Positions 1 through 8,622 are shown, numbered from the stretch's first letter. The stretch is 33,696 nucleotides of DNA from CAZWSE01 sp964636575 (GCA_964636575.1 CAZWSE010000034.1:1-33696), one strand, 5' to 3'. Numbers and translations: made by a program. Notes: generated by a model from the letters alone, not told the origin.

Positions 1-2
1 TA

Positions 3-92
3 TGGCGGACAGACAGGGATTCGAACCCTGGAGACGGTCTCCCGCCTACACACTTTCCAGGCGTGCGCCTTCGACCACTCGGCCACCTGTCC
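3..92 (-). tRNA. tRNA-Ser (anticodon GGA)
   Basis: On the minus strand this 90-base stretch folds as a class II tRNA. The acceptor stem GGAGAGG-type arm here reads GGACAGG and pairs with TCTGTCC (last pair G-T), followed by discriminator G and an encoded CCA. The T arm carries GGTTCGAATCC, the D arm GCCGAGTGGTCGAAGGC, and the anticodon stem CACGC/GTGTG encloses loop CTGGAAA with anticodon GGA. The long variable arm is typical of serine tRNAs. It reads serine UCC/UCU codons. A candidate promoter lies just upstream at 102-130. Confidence 0.95.
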
Positions 93-101
93 GTGGGGGG
101 A

Positions 102-130
102 CGTTTAGGCAATATCGGTGTCGGGATCAA
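102..130 (-). promoter_or_regulatory. Candidate promoter of tRNA-Ser(GGA)
   Basis: Read on the minus strand there is a -35-like TTGATC (125-130), a 17-base spacer, and a -10-like TAAACG (102-107), nine bases before the tRNA 5' end. The second tRNA-Ser gene in this window has the same layout: TTGCAG, 17 bases, TAAACG, with TTGC plus one pyrimidine before the -10. The match between two independent serine tRNA genes is the main support; neither hexamer is a strong consensus match alone. Confidence 0.4.
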
Positions 131-338
131 TCCCTGTTGCTCAGGATATTTCAGTGTGGTGTTTGGGCCGACAAAGGTTCTAGAAAGGCACCCAAACACC
201 CGCGCTGGTCATAGGGCCGTTTACAAACTGCCCGCGCGTTTTGGTCGCTGCCAAATCCTAAGAAATCGTGCCGGTATACATTGGCATACATTGGATGCAT
301 GCGGTAAGAGACGCCAAATCACATCTCAGGAGATTCTC

Positions 339-2528
339 ATGTCCGATATTATTTACACAAAAGTTGACGAAGCCCCCGAACTCGCCTCGGCCTCGTTTCT
401 GCCGATCATTCAGAAATTCGCCGCAGCGGCGGGTGTATCTGTCGGGACAAAAGATATCAGCCTTGCGGGCCGTATTCTGGCGGCCTTCCCGGATCACCTG
501 ACGGCTGACCAGCGCCAATCAGACGATCTGGCCGAACTGGGTCGTTTGGTGAAAACGGCTGAGGCGAACGTGATCAAACTGCCAAACATCTCGGCCTCTG
601 TGCCGCAACTGGTTGAAGCCATCAAAGAACTGCAAAGCCAAGGCTACGCTTTGCCGGATTATCCAGAAGCGCCTGAAACAGACGCTGAAAAGGCCGTGCG
701 GGCCACCTATGACGGGTTGAAAGGTTCCGCCGTGAACCCCGTTTTGCGCGAAGGCAACTCTGACCGTCGTGCTGCGAAAGCCGTCAAAAGCTACGCCCAA
801 AGCAACCCGCACCGCATGGGTGACTGGACCGCTGACAGCAAAACGCATGTTTCGTCCATGTCCGGCAACGATTTCTTCTCGAACGAGGTCTCGGCCACCT
901 TGGGCAAAGAAAGCACCGCCAAAATCGTGCTCACCACCGACGCAGGTGACACCGTGTTGAAAGAGGGCATCGCTTACCCCGCAGGCACCGTCGTTGACGC
1001 AACCTTCATGAGCGCGGCCGCCCTGCAAAGCTTCCTCGCTGATGAAATCGAAAAGACCAAAGCCGATGGCACGCTGTTCTCGCTGCACATGAAAGCCACG
1101 ATGATGAAGGTCTCCGACCCGATCATCTTCGGCCACGCGGTCAAAGCCTTCCTTGCGCCTGTGTTCGAAAAGCACGGCGATGCAATGGAGGCGCTTGGGG
1201 TAAACCCGAACCAAGGTCTCGGTGCGCTTTTGGAACGGGTCGAAGGCAATGCGGCGATCATGGCAGATATTGAGGCCACAATGGCCGCGCGCCCGCCCAT
1301 GTATATGGTCGATTCCGACAAGGGCATCACCAACCTGCACGTCTCATCTGATGTGATCATCGACGCATCCATGCCCGCGCTTATTCGGGCAGGGGGCAAA
1401 GGCTGGGGGCCAGACGGCAAAGAATCCGATGCCAACTGCGTCATCCCGGACAATTCTTATGCGCCTGTCTATGACGAGACGATCAATTTCTTCAAAGAGA
1501 ACGGTAAACTTGATCCAGCCACCGCTGGCACGGTCCAGAACATCGGCCTGATGGCGCAGAAGGCAGAAGAATACGGGTCGCACCCAACGACCTTTGAAAT
1601 CCCGCAGGCGGGCACAGTCAAGATGATCCTCGATGACGGCACGGTGTTGCACACGCACAGCGTTGAAAAAGGTGACATCTGGCGGTCGGCCTCGGCACGC
1701 AAAGCGCCGATTGAAGATTGGGTGAACCTCGCCATTTCGCGGCAAAAGGCAGAAGGCTGCCGCGCGATTTTCTGGCTGGATGCAGGTCGCGCTCACGATG
1801 CGGAGCTTATCTCTTACGTCAAACCAATCCTTGCCGCCCAAGGCGTCGAAGACAAGTTTGAGATCATGGCCCCCCGCGAAGCCACACGCGCCTCGCTTGA
1901 GACAATCACCAAAGGTGAAAACACAATCGCCATCACAGGCAACGTGCTGCGGGACTACCTGACCGATCTGTTCCCGATTCTAGAGCTCGCAACCTCGGCC
2001 AAGATGCTCTCAATCGTCAAACTGATGCAAGGCGGCGGCTTGTTTGAGACAGGTGCGGGTGGTTCCGCGCCGAAACACGTTCAGCAGCTGGAAGAAGAAA
2101 ACCACTTGCGGTGGGACAGTCTGGGTGAGTTTTGTGCCTTGGGCGAAAGCCTGACCTTCCTTGCCGACAGCAAAGGCAACGAAAAGGCCCGGATCCTTGG
2201 CGATGCGGTTGATGCCGCCACGCAAGGCATCTTGGACAACAACAAATCCCCATCGCGCAAAGTTGGTGAGCCTGATAACCGAGACAGCCACTACTGGTTC
2301 GCACGCTACTGGGCAGAAGCATTGGCAGCTCAGTCCAAAGATGCTGATCTGGCCGCACATTTCGCACCCATCGCCGAAGCCTTGGCATCGGGTGAGACCG
2401 CGATCCTGTCGGAACTGGCCGCAGCGCAAGGCCCCAAGGCTGACTTGGGCGGATACTACCGCACCGACGACGCCAAAACTGCCGCAGTCATGCGCCCGTC
2501 CGCGACGCTCAACGCGATCATGGGCTAA
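339..2528 (+). CDS. icd: Isocitrate dehydrogenase (NADP+), monomeric type
   Basis: Oxidative decarboxylation of isocitrate to 2-oxoglutarate with NADP+ in the cytoplasmic TCA cycle. The 729-residue product is collinear with the monomeric (about 740 aa) IDH family, which is unrelated in length to the 400-aa dimeric enzyme. Recognisable family blocks include NPVLREGNSDRRAA near residue 130, SMSGNDFFSNE near 177, LHMKATMMKVSDPIIFGH near 250, NLHVSSDVIIDASMPA near 330 and DNRDSHYWFARYW near 645. The ATG at 339 is chosen because CAGGAG lies seven bases upstream and the product begins MSDIIYTK; the reading frame stays open further upstream but without family sequence. It stands alone, with a tRNA divergent upstream and a convergent SDR gene downstream. 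Confidence 0.97.
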   Translation: MSDIIYTKVDEAPELASASFLPIIQKFAAAAGVSVGTKDISLAGRILAAFPDHLTADQRQSDDLAELGRLVKTAEANVIKLPNISASVPQLVEAIKELQSQGYALPDYPEAPETDAEKAVRATYDGLKGSAVNPVLREGNSDRRAAKAVKSYAQSNPHRMGDWTADSKTHVSSMSGNDFFSNEVSATLGKESTAKIVLTTDAGDTVLKEGIAYPAGTVVDATFMSAAALQSFLADEIEKTKADGTLFSLHMKATMMKVSDPIIFGHAVKAFLAPVFEKHGDAMEALGVNPNQGLGALLERVEGNAAIMADIEATMAARPPMYMVDSDKGITNLHVSSDVIIDASMPALIRAGGKGWGPDGKESDANCVIPDNSYAPVYDETINFFKENGKLDPATAGTVQNIGLMAQKAEEYGSHPTTFEIPQAGTVKMILDDGTVLHTHSVEKGDIWRSASARKAPIEDWVNLAISRQKAEGCRAIFWLDAGRAHDAELISYVKPILAAQGVEDKFEIMAPREATRASLETITKGENTIAITGNVLRDYLTDLFPILELATSAKMLSIVKLMQGGGLFETGAGGSAPKHVQQLEEENHLRWDSLGEFCALGESLTFLADSKGNEKARILGDAVDAATQGILDNNKSPSRKVGEPDNRDSHYWFARYWAEALAAQSKDADLAAHFAPIAEALASGETAILSELAAAQGPKADLGGYYRTDDAKTAAVMRPSATLNAIMG

Positions 2529-2538
2529 AAGCTCTCAA

Positions 2539-2571
2539 CAGACCGCGCTTTGCCAACCAAGGCGCGGTCTG
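2539..2571. terminator. Stem-loop between convergent icd and SDR genes
   Basis: A 13-bp stem (arm CAGACCGCGCTTT with one G-T pair) encloses the loop GCCAACC. It lies 10 bases after the icd stop and 17 bases before the end of the opposing SDR gene. There is no T run on the plus side; on the minus side the sequence soon reads AGCTTTT. It probably serves as a bidirectional transcription stop or 3'-end stabiliser. Confidence 0.6.
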
Positions 2572-2587
2572 ACCCAACATCCAAGCA

Positions 2588-3373
2588 TTACTTCATCGCG
2601 TCCAAGCCCAGCGCGTCGGACATGGTGTAGGCCCCCATGCCGCCATCAATGGGGATGTCAGTGCCCTTGATCCAATGGCTGTCCGGCGACAACACAAAAG
2701 CCGCAACCGCTGCAATTTCCTCAGGCCGCCCAGCGCGCCCCGCACGGGCGAGGTTTTTGGTCACTTTATCGCCAAAGGCCTGCTTGAAATCATCCAAGAT
2801 GCCAGTTGATACCGCCGCAGGGCTTAGGGAATTGACCCGCAGATCACGCTGCGCCAATTCCTCGGACATAGCAGCCGTCCATAGCAAAACCGCTTCTTTC
2901 GTCAGGTTATAGCATCGGGTCGCATCAATGCCTTCAGAGGCCACAAAATCAGCAGCCCCTGCAAGCCCACCCACCTGACCAAGGCGCAACACCTGATCGA
3001 GATTATCCCGCCAGCCATGCCCCGCGCGGGATGCCATGTTGACCACAGAAGCCCCCGCCGCCAAATGCGGCAGCATGGCTTGGGTGAATGCCCGCGTTCC
3101 AAGGAAGTTGACCTGCACAACAGGCACCTCCAACCGCTCACGGGGCGGCAAACCTGCATTGTTGCACAACCCATCCAGCGGGACATCCACCTGAGACACC
3201 GCCTCAGCAATGGCATCGTCAGAGCTTAGATCCAAAGGAATGAACCGGTCCACATTGGTATCGGTCGGTTGAATATCAAACCCGATGACGCGATGGCCTT
3301 CTTCGGTCAATATCCGCGCAAGCTCGGCACCGATGCCACTGGCAACACCTGTCACAGCATAGGTTCTGGTCAT
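2588..3373 (-). CDS. SDR-family dehydrogenase (coniferyl-alcohol / 3-alpha-hydroxysteroid dehydrogenase-like)
   Basis: A 261-residue classical short-chain dehydrogenase. The coenzyme loop TGVASGIG is near residue 9, NNAGLP near 75, the helix Asn in QVNFLGT, Ser in NMASRAGHGW, and an intact YNLTK active-site motif; the C-terminus has the usual DGGMGAYT. The extra segment between Ser and Tyr (RDNLDQVLRL...) resembles the coniferyl-alcohol dehydrogenase branch. The ATG at 3373 is chosen over an in-frame codon 11 residues earlier because GGGGGAG lies upstream at good spacing. It is last in an IclR-ABC ATPase-SDR arm, 36 bases after the ATPase stop, so an oxidation step on an imported sugar or polyol is plausible. 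The substrate is unknown. Confidence 0.85.
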   Translation of the reverse strand: MTRTYAVTGVASGIGAELARILTEEGHRVIGFDIQPTDTNVDRFIPLDLSSDDAIAEAVSQVDVPLDGLCNNAGLPPRERLEVPVVQVNFLGTRAFTQAMLPHLAAGASVVNMASRAGHGWRDNLDQVLRLGQVGGLAGAADFVASEGIDATRCYNLTKEAVLLWTAAMSEELAQRDLRVNSLSPAAVSTGILDDFKQAFGDKVTKNLARAGRAGRPEEIAAVAAFVLSPDSHWIKGTDIPIDGGMGAYTMSDALGLDAMK

Positions 3374-3409
3374 ATCGCTCCCCCCGATCGTCTGCGGCAA
3401 ACTCAAGAC

Positions 3410-4468
3410 CTAGCGAATGCGGGCCTCGGTCTTGCGATCAAAAAGCATTGTCTGACCGGTGGCAACCTTCAGGCCGACGGTTGCCCCTTCCTTTGACCGC
3501 ACATCGCCGCGTTCCTCGACAATAACCTTGGTGCCAGAGGGGGACAGCAAGTGCGTATAAGACACGCCACCCAAAGCTTCGGCCAGATCAACGGTGTGGG
3601 TTTTGCCTTTAGGGTCGATTTCCAAATGCTCGGGGCGGACACCAACAAAGACGTCCGTGCCCTTGGGCGGCACCGTGCCCGTGACCTTCAACGCAGCCGA
3701 CATATCGCCGACGTCGATGGTCTTGCCGTTCGACGTGCCCTCAATAAAGTTCATTGCAGGGGAGCCAATGAAACCGGCGACAAACTTGTTGTCAGGATCA
3801 CGGTACAGATCCAGCGGTGCACCAACCTGTTCGATCACGCCTTGGCGCAGGACCACGATCTTGTCGGCAAGGGTCATGGCCTCGACCTGATCATGGGTCA
3901 CATAGATCATGGTGGCGCCGATCTCTTTGTGCAAACGGGCGATCTCGACCCGCATCTCGACACGCAATTCGGCATCAAGGTTGGACAAAGGCTCATCAAA
4001 CAAAAAGACCTCAGGCCCGCGGACAATGGCGCGCCCGATGGAGACCCTTTGACGTTGACCGCCAGACAGGGCAGCAGGCTTGCGGTCCAGATAGTCTTCC
4101 AGCTTTAGAATACGGGTGGCCTCGCCGACCTTTTCTTTAATCTCGGCTTTGGGATGGCCATTCATCTTCAAGCCAAAGCCCATGTTATCGCGGACGGTCA
4201 TATGCGGATAAAGGGCATAGGTCTGAAACACCATCGCGACACCGCGCTCGGACGGGTCCATCGTGGTCACATCGCGCGCGCCGATCCGGATAGAGCCTTC
4301 GGTGGTTTCTTCCAATCCCGCAACCATGCGCAACAAGGTCGATTTCCCGCAGCCGGAGGGGCCAACAAAGACACAAAACTCACCATCTTCGATTTCAAGA
4401 TCGATGCCGTGGATCACCTGAACAGAGCTGTACCGCTTGATTACATCTTTTAAGACAACGCCTGACAT
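3410..4468 (-). CDS. ugpC: Sugar ABC transporter ATP-binding protein (MalK/UgpC type)
   Basis: The 352-residue ATPase powers the CUT1-type sugar importer whose other parts are encoded divergently at 5447-8616. Walker A GPSGCGKST is at 36-44, the Q-loop around FQTYALYPHM at 81-90, signature LSGGQ at 134-138, Walker B FLFDEP at 155-160, and the H-loop in YVTHDQVEA. The C-terminal third is an OB-fold/TOBE domain (VGVRPEHLEI), as in MalK and UgpC. The ATG at 4468 follows AAGGAG; the frame extends upstream into Pro/Arg-rich non-family sequence that overlaps the regulator gene. The gene starts 25 bases after the IclR stop and is followed by the SDR gene, so the three likely form one transcript. The sugar cannot be told from the ATPase. 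Confidence 0.95.
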   Translation of the reverse strand: MSGVVLKDVIKRYSSVQVIHGIDLEIEDGEFCVFVGPSGCGKSTLLRMVAGLEETTEGSIRIGARDVTTMDPSERGVAMVFQTYALYPHMTVRDNMGFGLKMNGHPKAEIKEKVGEATRILKLEDYLDRKPAALSGGQRQRVSIGRAIVRGPEVFLFDEPLSNLDAELRVEMRVEIARLHKEIGATMIYVTHDQVEAMTLADKIVVLRQGVIEQVGAPLDLYRDPDNKFVAGFIGSPAMNFIEGTSNGKTIDVGDMSAALKVTGTVPPKGTDVFVGVRPEHLEIDPKGKTHTVDLAEALGGVSYTHLLSPSGTKVIVEERGDVRSKEGATVGLKVATGQTMLFDRKTEARIR

Positions 4469-4493
4469 CTGCGGGCTCCTTTTGGGGTTCGGG

Positions 4494-5267
4494 TTAGGGC
4501 GCTTGCCACGATTGGGCTTCGGAACCGATCTTGGCTGCACAGTCCAACAGGGCGGGGCGGAAGGCACTTAGCCCTTCAAGGTCATGACGATTGGTCGAGG
4601 TCGCAACCGACAAAGCCCCCACAACGCGGTTTGATGGGGTCAGAATGGGGGCGGCGATGCTGATGATCCCCTGATCATGTTCCTCGCGGTCAAAGGCCAC
4701 GCCCTCACGGTGGATCGCATCAAGCTCGGTCTTCAACGCTTGGGGCGAGGTATGGGTCGCGGGGGTGTACTTCATATAGGCTTGCTGTTGCAGGGCCTGA
4801 TCGCGCTCACCACAGGGCAAAAACGCCAAGATCGCTTTGCCAACGCCGGTGCAATAGGCCGGGGCGACCTGTCCGGCGCGGGCGAGGGTGGCGAACTGTG
4901 TGTTTGCTTGGCGCTTGTCGATGAAAACAACCTGCCCGTTGTCGATCTGGGCAAGGTGAATGGCCTCATTAATCGTTTCGGCCATGGCGTCGATATGGGG
5001 GCGGGCGATCGGGGCCAATGAGGCTTGCGCCCAAGCGGAATGGGCCAGTTTGACCAGCCGTATGCCAGGGGCATAGGTCCGGTGCTCGGCGTCGTAGCTT
5101 AGCATGCCTTGGTTGGTCAGGGTTTGCAAAAACCGGTACAAGGTCGGTTTGGGAAAGTCAGAGGTTTCCAAAAGCTCGCGCAGGCGCACAGGGCGGCCGA
5201 TTGCAGTGACTTGTTCCAAGACACTCAGTGCTTTTCCAACTGTGCCGTCACCGGTCACAACACCCAT
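4494..5267 (-). CDS. IclR-family transcriptional regulator of the galactoside island
   Basis: A 257-residue IclR protein. Residues about 7-70 are the winged helix-turn-helix (VGKALSVLEQV ... KPTLYRFLQTLTNQGML); residues about 80-250 are the IclR effector domain with the family signature around GVGKAILAFLP and the closing VVGALSVATS. Family members usually bind a small ligand and act on divergent neighbours. The gene faces away from the sugar-binding protein gene across 179 bases and leads the minus arm with the ATPase gene, so it is the natural local regulator. ATG at 5267 is preferred, with GGGGAGAG upstream; a TTG five codons earlier has poorer spacing. It is not likely to be BhcR, which normally sits next to bhcA. 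Confidence 0.9.
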   Translation of the reverse strand: MGVVTGDGTVGKALSVLEQVTAIGRPVRLRELLETSDFPKPTLYRFLQTLTNQGMLSYDAEHRTYAPGIRLVKLAHSAWAQASLAPIARPHIDAMAETINEAIHLAQIDNGQVVFIDKRQANTQFATLARAGQVAPAYCTGVGKAILAFLPCGERDQALQQQAYMKYTPATHTSPQALKTELDAIHREGVAFDREEHDQGIISIAAPILTPSNRVVGALSVATSTNRHDLEGLSAFRPALLDCAAKIGSEAQSWQAP

Positions 5268-5348
5268 CGACTCTCTCCCCAATCCTTTGCATCCTCTGCT
5301 CCGACACGGCGGTTCTTGGTCTTAACCCAAAGGCGCTGCTGCCGACTG

Positions 5349-5408
5349 TTGACAAGGCTAACCGCTTTGACGTTTAGTATCAATATTCAATACTTAGTTT
5401 CATATAAT
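5349..5408 (+). promoter_or_regulatory. Divergent control region: TATAAT box and candidate operator for the sugar operon
   Basis: The 179 bases between the regulator and the binding-protein gene are AT-richer than their surroundings. They contain a perfect TATAAT at 5403-5408 and an interrupted inverted repeat, AGTAT (5376-5380) and ATACT (5390-5394) with a 9-base spacer. The repeat covers where the -35 of that TATAAT would lie (about 5380-5385), a good place for a repressor. A perfect TTGACA occurs at 5349-5354 and a TTGACG at 5367-5372, but neither is properly spaced to the TATAAT. The exact start site is uncertain. Confidence 0.4.
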
Positions 5409-5446
5409 GAGACAAGTCATCCGACGGAAGCACTAGGGAGGACACC

Positions 5447-6706
5447 ATGCATTCCATTCTCAAGACGTCGCTCGCGGCGTTGGCTGTTGCTGGGGTAACG
5501 GCAACAACTGCATTTGCGGACGGCCATCAGCTGTCTGGCGATTTGACCATCACATCTGACATGTCCAACCCTGCGCCCCGCGCAGTGATGGAAGGTCTCG
5601 TTGCAGGGTTTCAAGAACTGCACCCTGAGATGAACATTGAGCTTACAATCGTGGACCGCGAAGCGTGGAAAACCCAAATCCGCAACGCGCTCGGTGCCAA
5701 TGCGCCGGACGTTGTGAACTGGTATGCTGCCAACCGGATGGGTCCTTATGTTGAGGCCGGATTGTTTGAGGACATCTCCGATATGTATGCCAACGGCGAC
5801 CTGCCGGGCTTGGATGCGGTTAAGGGTGCAATGACGCTCGATGGCAAACAGTGGGGCGTGCCGTACACGTATTACCAGTGGGGCATCTACTACCGCGAAG
5901 ACATCTTCAAAGAGCTTGGCCTGACCGAGCCTGCGACCTTCGACGAAGAACTTGCCAACTGCGAAAAAATCGTTGCCTCCGGTCGTGCGTGCTACGCCAT
6001 CGGAACCAAGTTCCTTTGGACCGCTGGCGGCTGGTTCGATTATCTGAACATGCGGACCAACGGGTTTGATTTCCACATGGCATTGGCCCGTGGCGAAGTT
6101 GAATGGACTGACCCCAAAGTACGTGAAACCTTCGCCAACTGGCGCAAGATCATCGACATGGGCGGCTACATCGCGGATCACCAGTCATATAGCTGGCAAG
6201 AAGCCTTGAACTTCATGACCGATGGCGAAGCAACAGCCTACCTGATCGGGAACTTCGCGGTGGCGCCCATGCGTGATGCTGGGCTGACCGACGACCAGAT
6301 CGATTTCTACCAGTTCCCGACCATCGCGGATGTGCCGCAGGGTGAAGACGCCCCGACAGACACGTTCCACATCCCGTCCGGTGCCAAGAACAAAGACAAC
6401 GCGCGTGCGTTCTTGCAGTATGTGACCTCAGCCGAGGTGCAGACTAAGATCAACTCCGGCGACGCATTGGGTCAGCTTCCTGTGAACGCTGCCTCCAGTG
6501 TTGATGCGGATGAATTTCTTGAGCAAGGCTTCAAGATGCTGTCGACAAACGCCCAAGGCGGCGTGGCGCAGTTCTTTGACCGCGATTTCCCTGCTGAAAT
6601 GGCAAGCGTCGGCATGGAAGGCTTGCAAGAGTTCATGGTCTTCCCCGACAACCTTGACGACATCCTAGAGCGCCTCGAAGACGCGCGTCAGCGGATCTAC
6701 AAGTAA
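5447..6706 (+). CDS. Sugar ABC transporter substrate-binding protein (CUT1 family)
   Basis: The periplasmic receptor of the importer, 419 residues. A signal peptide is clear: MHSILK, a hydrophobic stretch of about 16 residues, then AFA before Asp25, a good signal peptidase I site. The mature part has the family-1 solute-binding layout, including TIVDREAWKTQIRNAL near residue 65, VNWYAANRMGPYVEAGLFEDISD near 88, and the hinge block GVPYTYYQWGIYYRE near 138. Start follows GGGAGGA. It is the first gene of a plus-strand operon and is separated from the permease genes by a stable hairpin, a common way to make binding protein in excess. Its ligand is inferred from the downstream glycosidases to be a galactoside. 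Confidence 0.95.
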   Translation: MHSILKTSLAALAVAGVTATTAFADGHQLSGDLTITSDMSNPAPRAVMEGLVAGFQELHPEMNIELTIVDREAWKTQIRNALGANAPDVVNWYAANRMGPYVEAGLFEDISDMYANGDLPGLDAVKGAMTLDGKQWGVPYTYYQWGIYYREDIFKELGLTEPATFDEELANCEKIVASGRACYAIGTKFLWTAGGWFDYLNMRTNGFDFHMALARGEVEWTDPKVRETFANWRKIIDMGGYIADHQSYSWQEALNFMTDGEATAYLIGNFAVAPMRDAGLTDDQIDFYQFPTIADVPQGEDAPTDTFHIPSGAKNKDNARAFLQYVTSAEVQTKINSGDALGQLPVNAASSVDADEFLEQGFKMLSTNAQGGVAQFFDRDFPAEMASVGMEGLQEFMVFPDNLDDILERLEDARQRIYK

Positions 6707-6716
6707 GCACATCAAA

Positions 6717-6749
6717 GCGCCTTCTGCCCCAACTTCGGGCAGGGGGCGC
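6717..6749 (+). repeat. Intercistronic stem-loop after the binding-protein gene
   Basis: Eleven bases past the binding-protein stop an imperfect inverted repeat forms a 13-bp stem (arm GCGCCTTCTGCCC, two G-T pairs) with loop CAACTTC. There is no T run, so full termination is unlikely. Hairpins at this point in sugar ABC operons typically protect the upstream mRNA or reduce read-through, raising the ratio of binding protein to permease. The role here is inferred from position. Confidence 0.65.
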
Positions 6750-6826
6750 ATCCCACCCCGCGGGAAACATATCCGCAAACCGCGCCTGTCGGTTTTCGCA
6801 TGTGTTCCTCTTTGGAAAGCCAAGAC

Positions 6827-7768
6827 ATGTCATCGCTCCAGACAGATGCACCGACCACCACACGCGGCTGGTACAAGCGCAACGAAATCGCGATCACACC
6901 GTGGTTGTTCCTGCTGCCCGCGATGCTGTTCTTCGCGTTCTATGTGATCATCCCCATCGGGCAAAGCTTCTGGATCAGTTTCCACGAATGGGACGGCTTG
7001 GGCGAAAAAACCTACGTGGGCACCGCCAACTACGAACGGCTTCTCGGGATCGGAGATCAAAAGATCGACCGCAAGTTTGAAACCTCGTTCTGGAATAACG
7101 TCAAATGGCTGTTCCTGTACCTGCTGGCGATCCCGGGCGGGCTGTTCATAGCCCTATTCCTCAACCAAACGGTACGCGGGATACGGATTTACAAATCCTT
7201 GTTCTTCTTCCCCTTCGTGATCTCTCAGGTGGTGGTGGGGCTGGTGTTCTCATGGTTCTACCTGCCACGCGAAGGGCTGCTGAACGCGATCCTTGCGGTC
7301 TTCGGGGCAGGGCCGGTCAACATCCTCGGTGACCCCACAATGGCCACCTACGGCATCATCGCCGCAGGGCTTTGGCCACAAACGGCATACTGTATGATCC
7401 TCTATCTCACAGGCCTCAACGCGGTTGATCCAGAACAGGTCGAAGCCGCGCGGCTCGATGGGGCAAAAGGCTGGCGCATGCTCTGGTACGTGATCCTGCC
7501 GCAACTCAAACCGGCGACCTTCATTGCCTTCGTGGTCACCATAATCGGGGCGCTGCGGTCGTTCGATCTGATCAGCGTGATGACCAACGGCGGCCCATTC
7601 GGGTCCACGCGGGTGCTCTCGTTCTACATGTTTGAGGAATCGCTTTCCGAATTCGGGTTCCGCATGGGCTACGGATCAGCCATCGCGGTGGTGCTTTTCT
7701 TCATCATGCTCGGGTTCATCGTCTACTTCCTCTATTCGATGTGGCGGGATGAGCGGGGGGCGCACTGA
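6827..7768 (+). CDS. Sugar ABC transporter permease (MalF-like)
   Basis: Inner-membrane permease of the CUT1 importer, 313 residues. A short cytoplasmic N-terminus is followed by TITPWLFLLPAMLFFAFYVIIP-type first helix (residues about 23-45) and five more hydrophobic segments. The EAA loop that contacts the ATPase is EAARLDGAKGWRMLWYVILPQLKP near residue 210. ATG at 6827 is preferred because GGAAAG sits nine bases upstream; another in-frame ATG at 6800 would add nine residues with a poorer ribosome site. The stop overlaps the start of the next permease by one base (TGATG), so the two subunits are translationally coupled, as expected for a heterodimer. Confidence 0.93.
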   Translation: MSSLQTDAPTTTRGWYKRNEIAITPWLFLLPAMLFFAFYVIIPIGQSFWISFHEWDGLGEKTYVGTANYERLLGIGDQKIDRKFETSFWNNVKWLFLYLLAIPGGLFIALFLNQTVRGIRIYKSLFFFPFVISQVVVGLVFSWFYLPREGLLNAILAVFGAGPVNILGDPTMATYGIIAAGLWPQTAYCMILYLTGLNAVDPEQVEAARLDGAKGWRMLWYVILPQLKPATFIAFVVTIIGALRSFDLISVMTNGGPFGSTRVLSFYMFEESLSEFGFRMGYGSAIAVVLFFIMLGFIVYFLYSMWRDERGAH

Positions 7769-8616
7769 TGTTTCCCAAACCCATCGAACAACAATCGCGC
7801 AGCTGGCAACTGACCTACCAAGCGATCCTGCCTATAGCGCTGATCATGTGGTTGCTGCCCCTGATCGCGGTGGCGCTCTTTTCAATCAAACCCGACGCAG
7901 ATTTCACCAACGGCAACTATTGGGGCTGGCCATCGAGCTTTGAAGGCTTCGCGAACTACGGCAAGGTCTTCTTCGCCTCCAACATGCCGCGCTATTTGCT
8001 GAACTCCATGTTCATCACAATCCCGACCGTTATAGGGGCCGTGGCACTGTCAGCCATGGCGGGCTTTGCGCTCGGGGTGTACCGGTTCAAAGGCAACCTG
8101 CTGATCTTCTTCATGTTCATCGCAGGCAATTTCGTTCCGTTCCAAATCCTGATGGTGCCGGTACGGGATCTGACGATCTCACTGGGCATGTATGACACCA
8201 TTCGGGGGCTGGTTCTGTTTCATATCGCCTTCCAGACAGGGTTCTGCACGCTCTTCATGCGCAACTTTATCCGCGCCTTGCCGTTCCCTCTGATCGAGGC
8301 CGCGCGCGTCGAAGGGGTGGCAGAGTGGCGGATATTCCTGTTCGTTGTGCTACCGCTCATGAAACCCGCACTGGCGGCTTTGGCCGTGCTGATCTTCACC
8401 TTTATCTGGAACGATTACTTCTGGGCGGTGGTCCTGACCCAAGGGCCGGATGCACAGCCCGTCACCGCTGGGATCACAGAGTTCAACTCGCAATACCGCG
8501 CCGCCTATCACCTGATGAGCGCAGGCTCGATCGTGGCAGCCTTGCCGCCGGTTGCGATGTTCTTTCTAATGCAAAAACACTTTATTGCGGGCCTGACGCT
8601 CGGTGCTGTGAAGTAA
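7768..8616 (+). CDS. Sugar ABC transporter permease (MalG-like)
   Basis: The second membrane subunit, 282 residues, with about six transmembrane helices: first helix LPIALIMWLLPLIAVALFSI near residues 20-40, and others around FITIPTVIGAVALSAMAGFALG and LLIFFMFIAGNFVPF. The EAA motif is EAARVEGVAEWRIFLFVVLPLMKPALAAL near residue 182, and the C-terminus ends KHFIAGLTLGAVK, the typical MalG-type ending. The start overlaps the stop of the upstream permease gene. It is followed after six bases by the alpha-galactosidase gene, which places transport and hydrolysis in one transcript. Confidence 0.95.
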   Translation: MFPKPIEQQSRSWQLTYQAILPIALIMWLLPLIAVALFSIKPDADFTNGNYWGWPSSFEGFANYGKVFFASNMPRYLLNSMFITIPTVIGAVALSAMAGFALGVYRFKGNLLIFFMFIAGNFVPFQILMVPVRDLTISLGMYDTIRGLVLFHIAFQTGFCTLFMRNFIRALPFPLIEAARVEGVAEWRIFLFVVLPLMKPALAALAVLIFTFIWNDYFWAVVLTQGPDAQPVTAGITEFNSQYRAAYHLMSAGSIVAALPPVAMFFLMQKHFIAGLTLGAVK

Positions 8617-8622
8617 AGCGCT

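Noticed and set aside
1..92. Genomic island or prophage attachment at the tRNA-Ser gene
   Set aside because: No integrase, no duplicated tRNA 3' end and ordinary core genes on the visible side.
519..1340. Minus-strand open frame opposite icd
   Set aside because: Antisense shadow of a clear isocitrate dehydrogenase gene; no motifs.
4494..5267. IclR regulator as BhcR
   Set aside because: It is 14 kb from bhcD and 18 kb from bhcA, and sits in the sugar transporter cluster facing the binding-protein gene; its position fits sugar control.
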